This document shows, piece after piece, positions 56,318 to 61,934 of a stretch of DNA of 61,934 nt; the first letter of the stretch is position 1, and each line of letters starts with the position of its first letter. The position numbers and the translations under genes are program-made. The stretch lies in NCBI RefSeq assembly GCF_020687745.1, contig NZ_JAJEWK010000004.1:1-61934 (forward strand), written 5' to 3'. The notes beneath the pieces are model-generated. The model was not told the DNA's origin and did no database searches. It saw only the letters and a list, made by a program, of their open reading frames with translations. The DNA comes from Chryseobacterium sp. MFBS3-17 (lineage in GTDB: Bacteria > Bacteroidota > Bacteroidia > Flavobacteriales > Weeksellaceae).

Positions 56318-56349
56318 AAAGTCACAAAGCATTTCTTTGTGGCTTTTTC
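56318..56349 (+). terminator. Terminator between lolA-like and lptF-like genes
   Basis: Stem AAAGTCACAAAG / CTTTGTGGCTTT (one G-U pair), five-base loop and T tract. A TAATTTTG box at 56351-56358 right behind it could restart transcription. Confidence 0.7.
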
Positions 56350-56362
56350 TTAATTTTGGAGC

Positions 56363-57820
56363 ATGTTTAAAAAACTGGACTGGTACATTGTAAAGACCTT
56401 CTTCGGGCCTTTTTTCTTTATCTTCAGTGTATTGTTTTTCATATTTATTGTGAACATCATCTGGATTCAGCTGGGGCAATTTATGGGAAAAGGGCTTACA
56501 TACTGGGAAATTCTGAAGTTGCTCTTCTACTTTGGTGTGGGCGTCATCAATATGGTGTTGCCTCTTACTATTCTGCTTTCGTCTATCATGACTTTCGGAG
56601 AACTGGGCGAACGCTATGAACTTGCTGCCATGAAGGCCGCAGGCATTTCTCTTACGCGCATCATGATGCCCCTGTTTCTGATTTCGGTGATGCTCTCCGG
56701 AATTTTATTTCTGTTTCAAAACAATATTACTCCGGATTTTCAGCGCAAGGCCAAAAATATGCTCTATAATATTGCACAAACCAGACCCGCTCTGAACTTC
56801 ACTCCAGGTCAGTTTATAGACCAGATTCCCGGATATCTGGTAAAGTTTGATAAAATTGCCGGTGAAAACGGTGAAAATCTGGAGGGAATCTATATTCACA
56901 AGAAAGCGAACGCTTACCAGAACCAACAATCCATCCGGGCGGCAAAAGGCCTGCTGGTTCCCTCTACCGAAAACAAAAATTACCTGAAGCTGATTCTCTT
57001 TAACGGCTATGTTTTTGAAGACAATATTGCAAATCAGAGAATCAACGACCGCATCCGGCAGCCGGACCAGGCCATCAAATTCGACACCCTTACCTCTCAT
57101 TTTGACATCAGTGAAATCATCAATAAAGCGATTGAAGAAGAAAGAATCACAGATGACTACCGTTTCAAAACATATGGTGAACTGAATATCACCATTGCAG
57201 ACCGTAAAAAGGAAAACACCCAAACGTTCAATAACATCAACAGTGATCTGCTGAGTTATGTCAATTCATACATCACCTATATTGACAAGACGCCCAGCCG
57301 CAGTGCTGTAACTCCGCAGCTGAAACTGGATACTGTGAAAAAAGTCAAACAGCTGGAAATTCTGAATGCAGCCCATCAAAAGCTGGAAAGTCTGAAAGTT
57401 TCGGCCAAAAACCGGGAAAGCCAGATTAATCCGATCATTAAAAGCTACAGCCGCATCGTGCTTTATCAGCAGCGGATTATAGCATTTTCGGTGACCTGCA
57501 TTATCTTTTTCCTCATCGGGGCCAGCCTGGGCTCCATCATCCGGAAAGGCGGAATGGGATTGCCGGTAGTGATTGCCATTGTGATTTTCATTGTGTTTTA
57601 TGTAATGAATCTTTCGGTAGAAAATCTGGCCTGGGACGGCACGCTGAATCCTTATCTGGCGGCATGGCTTCCGAATATTATTTTATTTCCGTTCGGGATC
57701 TGGCTCACCTACAAGGCGCTTACCGATTCACAACTCTTTGATGCCGAAAAGTACAAGGCGTTCTTCAAACCGGTACGGCGACTTTTTGTGAAGGAAAAAG
57801 AACATCAGCGGTATCAGTAA
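56363..57820 (+). CDS. LptF/LptG-family permease (YjgP/YjgQ)
   Basis: 485 residues with three N-terminal and three C-terminal membrane helices around a periplasmic jellyroll (about 120-370). TILLSSIMTFGELGERYELAAMKAAGISLTRIMMP carries the conserved coupling-helix motif, and FLIGASLGSIIRKGGMGLPV lies near 395. It forms the permease part of the LPS exporter LptB2FG. It is the third gene of the run after ftsK and the lolA-like gene. Confidence 0.93.
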   Translation: MFKKLDWYIVKTFFGPFFFIFSVLFFIFIVNIIWIQLGQFMGKGLTYWEILKLLFYFGVGVINMVLPLTILLSSIMTFGELGERYELAAMKAAGISLTRIMMPLFLISVMLSGILFLFQNNITPDFQRKAKNMLYNIAQTRPALNFTPGQFIDQIPGYLVKFDKIAGENGENLEGIYIHKKANAYQNQQSIRAAKGLLVPSTENKNYLKLILFNGYVFEDNIANQRINDRIRQPDQAIKFDTLTSHFDISEIINKAIEEERITDDYRFKTYGELNITIADRKKENTQTFNNINSDLLSYVNSYITYIDKTPSRSAVTPQLKLDTVKKVKQLEILNAAHQKLESLKVSAKNRESQINPIIKSYSRIVLYQQRIIAFSVTCIIFFLIGASLGSIIRKGGMGLPVVIAIVIFIVFYVMNLSVENLAWDGTLNPYLAAWLPNIILFPFGIWLTYKALTDSQLFDAEKYKAFFKPVRRLFVKEKEHQRYQ

Positions 57821-57824
57821 GAAA

Positions 57825-57849
57825 CTCCGGAGCTGAAGCTCCGGAGCAT
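57825..57849 (+). terminator. Terminator of lptF-like gene
   Basis: Near-perfect stem CTCCGGAGCT / AGCTCCGGAG with a 2-base apex, followed by CATTTTA. Confidence 0.7.
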
Positions 57850-57850
57850 T

Positions 57851-58366
57851 TTATACCATTTCCAGCACCTCAATAATTTCTGCACCGAAGTTTTCTATTT
57901 TGTGGCGGCCAAATCCTTTAATGTCCCGCAACTCATCTGCACTGGCAGGCTGATATTTTGCAATAGACACCAGTTCACTGTTGGTTGCAATACAGTAGGA
58001 TGGCAATTTCTGCTCTTTGGCCTTGCGGTTGCGCCACAAACGCAGGCAATCCAAAATTTTGGTTTCATCCGCGGTAAGAGGTTCCTCTTTTCCGGCTGCA
58101 TATTTCATGGGTTTCATTTCACCCACCGAACTTTGGTTACTGCCACCATCTTTCGGTGTGGCGGGCTGTCCGTTCCTGAGAACCTGTATCGTGGCAGATG
58201 CGGGCAGCTCGTCATAGTACAAAATAACAGACCAGCATTCTTCCTGCTTCACAAAAGCAGATTCGAATTTGAAAACCTGATGGCAGGCCAGAAAATCATC
58301 CAGCAACTGCTGATCGGCGTGAATGAAAGCATCATCCAGGCGGATCTTTAAAACTTTTACTTTCAT
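57851..58366 (-). CDS. HRDC-domain protein
   Basis: 171 residues from ATG 58366 (MKVKVLKIRLDDAF). The C-terminal half is an HRDC domain: ILDCLRLWRNRKAKEQKLPSYCIATNSELVSIAK and DIKGFGRHKIENFGAEIIEVL. The N-terminal half is a small conserved domain with ILYYDELP, found in such stand-alone Bacteroidota proteins. HRDC binds nucleic acid, often beside RecQ helicase or ribonuclease D; here no helicase accompanies it. It lies downstream of ssb on the same strand. Confidence 0.85.
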   Translation of the reverse strand: MKVKVLKIRLDDAFIHADQQLLDDFLACHQVFKFESAFVKQEECWSVILYYDELPASATIQVLRNGQPATPKDGGSNQSSVGEMKPMKYAAGKEEPLTADETKILDCLRLWRNRKAKEQKLPSYCIATNSELVSIAKYQPASADELRDIKGFGRHKIENFGAEIIEVLEMV

Positions 58367-58535
58367 GGTATAGGTGTTTAAGGGAATTATTTGAAATAGT
58401 GCACAGCAACAATTTGGACCGTTCCGAATTGCAATGCCTCTATTGAAAAATCCGGGTGTGCAATTACGGAGCTGTGTAACCCCGTTTCTTTGCGGTACCA
58501 CCTGATGGCACCATCATCCGGTAATTCTTAAGAAA

Positions 58536-58570
58536 CCGCAGCCGGCGGCAGTTTTGCACGCCGGCTGCGG
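58536..58570 (-). terminator. Terminator of ssb
   Basis: Perfect 12-base GC-rich stem CCGCAGCCGGCG / CGCCGGCTGCGG with TTTCTT on the minus-strand side. Confidence 0.8.
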
Positions 58571-58577
58571 GATTTAT

Positions 58578-58907
58578 TTACTTGCTGCCCAGGAGCACCA
58601 GTTCATCTACCCGGATTTCTGTAAGGTAAAGTTTCTGACCGTCCTTTTCATAGCTGCGGTAGGTCAACTTTCCTTCCACGGCGATTTCCTTGCCTTTCTG
58701 CACATACTTTTGCATGATCTCTGCTGTTTTGCCAAAGGCCACCAGGGTGTGCCATTGGGTCTCCTCTACTTTCTCGCCCTTAGCGTTGGTGTAGAAATCA
58801 TTGGTGGCCAGCGTAACGCTTGCTTTCATTCCTCCGTTTTCGAAATTGAAAACCTCTACTTCTTTTCCTGTGTGCCCTATCAGGGTCACTCTGTTTCTTA
58901 ATGACAT
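58578..58907 (-). CDS. ssb: Single-stranded DNA-binding protein
   Basis: 109 residues covering the OB fold: SLRNRVTLIGHTGKEVEV, VEETQWHTLVAFGKTAEIMQKYVQKGKEIAVEGKLTYRSYEKDGQKLYLTEIRVDELVLLG. It lacks the long acidic C-terminal tail of canonical SSB, so it may be an accessory paralogue rather than the replicative protein. It sits at the edge of the recombinase region. A strong terminator follows. Confidence 0.93.
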   Translation of the reverse strand: MSLRNRVTLIGHTGKEVEVFNFENGGMKASVTLATNDFYTNAKGEKVEETQWHTLVAFGKTAEIMQKYVQKGKEIAVEGKLTYRSYEKDGQKLYLTEIRVDELVLLGSK

Positions 58908-59359
58908 GACTTTAAAATTTAAATGTTAGACTCAGATCCGAGACGCACTGTTTCTCTCAAATCTCTGCTGCAAAGGTTCAACAACCGCAGAAAAATAGCC
59001 GGTAGAAAAACATTTAATACCGTTTGTAGTCGTTTGAAAACGGATATAATACTATTAATCAGAAATATACGATTTAGTAAAGATTTAACAATATTTGTTA
59101 GAACTTCCAGCTTATTGGAAAAAATTTATATATAATCGCCAAAACGAAATGTCCAAACTTCTAAAATCAAATGTCCGGAAATTTCACATTCCGGACAATT
59201 GTATTTCTCAGACCTTTAATCCGAAAGAAATCTTTCGGCCAAGAATCCTGGACTTAACTTTCTGTTGAGGATTTAAAAACTTCAAATTGAATCAAATGCT
59301 TCTCATAATTTCCGCAGAAAAATAAGGATATCCCCCTGCACCATACCCTATCGCCGTAT
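58908..59359. other. Intergenic region between ssb and the recombinase
   Basis: A 452-base, partly AT-rich stretch with no convincing gene. It contains two hairpins (see 59172-59238) and the ssb promoter region. A chance-looking frame near 59287-59370 on the minus strand (NTAIGYGAGGYPYFSAE) was not accepted as a gene. It may be the scar of older mobile DNA. Confidence 0.5.
59172..59238. repeat. Two adjacent hairpins downstream of the recombinase
   Basis: TGTCCGGAA / TTCCGGACA (59172-59180, 59189-59197) and CCGAAAG / CTTTCGG (59221-59227, 59232-59238). AAATGTCC also occurs as a direct repeat (about 59147 and 59170). They could be terminators or recombination-site relics. Confidence 0.5.
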
Positions 59360-60445
59360 TTACAAATGATCCAGCGGACTTTTAATATTTCGTTTGGTCA
59401 GATCGGTAAGGCTGGTATAAATCATGGTTGTTTAAATGTCTTTGTGCCCGAGGAGTTCCTGTACGAAACGGATATCCGTTCCTTGTTCTATTAAATGCGT
59501 GGCATAACTGTGCCGGAGGCTGTGTATCCCAACTTTTTTATTTATTCTTGCTTTTTTCATTGCGTTTTTAAACACCGCTTGCACAGAACGAACCGAATAT
59601 TGATTGCCATATCTTCCTTCGAACAGAAATTCTTTGGGTTGGTATGCTGCGTAATATGCTCTGAGTTCATTGAGAATAGATTCGGGCAAATTGACATACC
59701 GGTCTTTTTTACCTTTGCCCTGGCTTACCAGGACCTGCATTCGTTTGCTGTCTATATCGGTAATTTTGAGATTTACAATTTCGCTGACCCGAAGCCCCAT
59801 TCCGTAGCACAATTTCAGTAAAAGTGTGTGTTTGGAATTTTCTATGGTGTCCAGCATTTTTTTAATATCCCGGGTGGAAATTGCTTTGGGCAATGTACTT
59901 GGTTTTTTGGGTCTTGGGATTTCCAGGAACAGTTTTTCCTGATGAAGTACCTGCTCAAAATAGAACTTAACAGCATTCATACGGCTGTGGATGATGTTTT
60001 CGGATAGTTTTAATTCATTGATGCAGTACAAAAAGTAACTTCGTAGTTTTTCGGCAGTCAGATCATTTACGGGGAATGATTTCAGGGTTTTGAGCAGTTG
60101 CGAAAATTCGGTCACGTACGTTCTGATTGTGTTTGGGCTGTATCCTTTGAGTTGTAATTGCCCGATATAGCGGTCTAAGGCATTCCGATTGACCGGGTGA
60201 ATGGCGGCTAAGGCACTATTGCCATAATATTTGAGTTCGAGTCCGAACAAAGTGCGATAAAAGGCGACATCCGGCACGTACCATTTTTTGTGTGTAGCAC
60301 TCCATCGGGCTTTGGTATACCTTTTCAGGTGATGAATAAGATTTTGCTGATAAGGGAAACTGATCCAAATCACGGCTTTGTTTTGGTGTTCTCCTGTTTC
60401 GAAAGCAAAATGAGCAACTTGAAATTTTCCGGTATTATTTTCCAT
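59360..60445 (-). pseudogene. Tyrosine recombinase interrupted by an in-frame stop before the catalytic Tyr
   Basis: A 361-codon frame from ATG 60445 (MENNTGKF) to TAA 59360, broken by TAA at 59434-59432. The N-terminal extension (about 1-85) precedes a SAM-like core-binding domain (ALDRYIGQLQLKGYSPNTIRTYV). The catalytic domain has Arg in GMGLRVSEI, HSLRHSYATH and ELLGHKDI. After the stop, the same frame continues TTMIYTSLTDL, where Tyr is the nucleophile, and SPLDHL at the very end. The stop replaces a codon that is usually Lys, so 337 residues without the nucleophile are made. The Xer-like enzyme lacks the additional domain of classical IntI. It faces away from the defence gene. Confidence 0.85.
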
Positions 60446-60662
60446 AACAACTTCGTATTTTGTATTGTATTTACAAAGATGAAAAATATTTTGCAGATAT
60501 AATATACAAAGTACGTACAATTTCTATTTCGCATAAGCACTTCTTTGTCAACGGTTAAAGATATTAATTAATATTTCTTTAAGATTTGATATAAAAGTTG
60601 TATAATTGCGTATATTTAAGAGTTAGCTGTAATTTTAAACCAAAATACCGTATAGACTAAGA
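60446..60662. other. Candidate attI/promoter region between recombinase and defence gene
   Basis: 217 bases, AT-rich. For the defence gene, TTG 60586-60588 and TATATTTA 60611-60618 (22-base spacer) give a fair promoter. GTTAGCTGTA at 60622-60631 is the candidate left cassette border; its last nine bases (60623-60631) are complementary to TACAGCTAA at 61810-61818. Confidence 0.45.
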
Positions 60663-61802
60663 GTGAAAAATTTATCAAAAATATTAATTGGGTCAGGTTG
60701 TTTGGTTTTTGTTTTTTTTATAATTAAATCTTGTAATGATGATTTTTCATTGTTTGGTAGTACTAATTATGAAGTAACAGGTCAATTTGGAGATTACGTA
60801 GGAGGTGTTGTTGGAACTCTATTTGCTTTGGCTGGAACGTTTTTAATTTATTTAACATTTAATGAGCAACTAAGGGAAAATAAAAGAAATGCATTTGAAT
60901 CGATTTTCTTTCAAATGATAAATTTGCATAAACAAAATGTATCTGAATTTCGTTTGCGAATTTCTGAAAATTATATTATTGAGAATCGCGAAGTGGTTGA
61001 AGAATTTTTCTTCGAATTCATAGATTGTTATAGGGATATAAAAAATTATTCAAAAAATTACAATTTAGATGATTGTATTATTCCTAGTTATAAAAAAAAG
61101 TTACAAGAGTTAACAACCAAAATTAATAATGAGATTAATCTTTTAGATTTGATAATTATTGATATTTCTTATTTAATAGTGTTCTATGGTCTAAATTCTG
61201 AAGGTCTTTCGGTAATAAGGAAAAACTTTTTGAAAAAATATAACCCTGCATTTTATCACAAGTTATTATTTTATATGGAATTAAAACCTAGTCAAAATAA
61301 TAATCGGTATCTTAAATTATGGCTAGAAGCAAGGCATTTGGAAACAAAAAAACTTCAGAATTTAGTTGATGAACTTTATAAAAAAAGGAAGCAAAATAAA
61401 AAAATTATTTTAACAGATTTTGCGCAAAATTTTGAATTATGTCAAGATTATGAAAAATGCTTTCAAGGAAGACAGTCATATTTTGGACACTATTTTAGAC
61501 ATTTATTTCAAACATTCAAATATCTTAATGAAAATATTTTAGACAAAAATGAAAAATATAAATATGGAAAAATGTTAAGAGCGCAATTGTCTACTTATGA
61601 ACAAGCAATATTATTAATAAACAGTATATCATCCTTAGGAATGAAGTGGGAGTATAATCCTGAAAAATATGAAAATGACAAAATAAATCCAAAGCTCATA
61701 ACTGAATTTCAACTTATTAAAAACCTTCCTGGAGAACAAATGTTTGGAATTAAGTATAATGTATATTATCCTAATGTGAAATTTGAAACAATGGAGATAT
61801 AA
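60663..61802 (+). CDS. putAbiC-type abortive-infection membrane protein
   Basis: 379 residues from GTG 60663; no earlier or nearby ATG allows a complete N-terminus. Two membrane segments (about 7-24 and 45-68) include GDYVGGVVGTLFALAGTFLIYL. The soluble part ends with QGRQSYFGHYFRHLFQTFKYL and LRAQLSTYEQAILLINSI, the signature of the putative AbiC family (PF16872), thought to trigger phage-induced cell death or growth arrest. It is very AT-rich relative to core genes. It lies alone, divergent from the dead recombinase and followed by an attC-like hairpin, so I infer that it arrived as a mobile cassette. Confidence 0.85.
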   Translation: MKNLSKILIGSGCLVFVFFIIKSCNDDFSLFGSTNYEVTGQFGDYVGGVVGTLFALAGTFLIYLTFNEQLRENKRNAFESIFFQMINLHKQNVSEFRLRISENYIIENREVVEEFFFEFIDCYRDIKNYSKNYNLDDCIIPSYKKKLQELTTKINNEINLLDLIIIDISYLIVFYGLNSEGLSVIRKNFLKKYNPAFYHKLLFYMELKPSQNNNRYLKLWLEARHLETKKLQNLVDELYKKRKQNKKIILTDFAQNFELCQDYEKCFQGRQSYFGHYFRHLFQTFKYLNENILDKNEKYKYGKMLRAQLSTYEQAILLINSISSLGMKWEYNPEKYENDKINPKLITEFQLIKNLPGEQMFGIKYNVYYPNVKFETMEI

Positions 61803-61809
61803 AAAAAAC

Positions 61810-61869
61810 TACAGCTAATAACTAAGCTTTCGTTGGGCTTGAAAAGCCAACAATGAAAGCCCGTTGAAC
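61810..61869 (+). other. attC-like site after the defence gene
   Basis: TACAGCTAA starts the site; then TAAC, GCTTTC (61826-61831), TTGG, loop GAA, CCAA and GAAAGC (61855-61860) fold into an interrupted stem. The site ends in GTTGAAC (61863-61869), an exact GTTRRRY core. Joined to the cassette's own beginning (GTTAGCTGTA), its ends would pair over nine or ten bases. Spacing and unpaired bases resemble integron attC; proof is lacking. Confidence 0.5.
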
Positions 61870-61871
61870 GG

Positions 61872-61890
61872 AAGCTTCGGGAGCTTTTTT
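61872..61890 (+). terminator. Weak terminator after attC-like site
   Basis: Stem AAGCT / AGCTT with loop TCGGG and a run of T. The remaining 44 bases (61891-61934) hold no gene that can be seen. Confidence 0.45.
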
Positions 61891-61934
61891 GGCAGTCTAT
61901 GGAGTTATCGTTTTTAGAATTTAGATACACAAAG

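Noticed and set aside
55672-56325. 217-codon frame on the minus strand
   Set aside because: It is antisense to the LolA-like gene, without motifs.
59287-59370. Minus-strand frame NTAIGYGAGGYPYFSAE as a gene
   Set aside because: It is very short, without a start codon, and runs into the recombinase stop region; it could be a scar but supports no call.
59360-60445. Classical integron integrase (IntI)
   Set aside because: The insert that defines IntI between the Arg and HxxR motifs is absent, so I call only a tyrosine recombinase with an integron-like neighbourhood.

Overview
The window looks like a chromosomal segment of a flavobacterium of the Chryseobacterium group (Bacteroidota, Weeksellaceae). 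Supporting signs are the gene repertoire (KdsB, a CcsBA fusion, menaquinone genes, DUF4199, head-GIN and DUF3307/SatD genes, a bacillithiol transferase), weak Shine-Dalgarno sites, and many Bacteroidota-type -7 boxes (TAnnTTTG) just upstream of start codons. Family names come from motif recognition; no database search was run.

Region 1 (1-6862, AT-rich, accessory): the 3' part of a large modular protein with a GH19-type lysozyme/chitinase domain followed by an M23 peptidase domain, then a run of small lipoproteins that look like immunity proteins. Inside the run lie a truncated IS transposase joined to the C-terminal end of a second peptidase-like toxin domain. This resembles a polymorphic-toxin or type VI secretion effector/immunity locus that has been rebuilt by recombination.

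Region 2 (6900-58900, ordinary core genome, mostly minus strand): atpDC; ribF; kdsB with an aminotransferase and a phosphosugar mutase; a glycosyltransferase operon; SRP RNA; a menB/PH/PH/menA/UPF0173 run; an AraC regulator; a GNAT/racemase pair; a universal stress protein; tRNA-Ala(GGC); a three-gene bacillithiol cluster (ytxJ, DUF1569, bstA); pncA; a pseudouridine synthase; aroB; an outer-membrane barrel behind a textbook sigma-54 promoter; purF-purC; a DUF3307/SatD pair with a palindrome on its promoter; era, map, an acyl-ACP desaturase, gpmI, fabI, an acyl-CoA dehydrogenase, ccsBA, ftsK, a LolA-like protein, an LptF/G permease and ssb. Together these cover central metabolism, cell-envelope building and redox defence.

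Region 3 (58908-61934, accessory): a tyrosine recombinase on the minus strand with an in-frame stop just before its nucleophilic tyrosine. Divergent from it is a putAbiC-type abortive-infection gene. That gene is bracketed by complementary 9-base ends and followed by an attC-like imperfect hairpin ending in GTTGAAC. The geometry is that of an integron (integrase, attI, cassette plus attC), although the integrase lacks the extra domain of classical IntI. It is the best candidate here for an undescribed system: a defence-gene cassette beside a dead recombinase.
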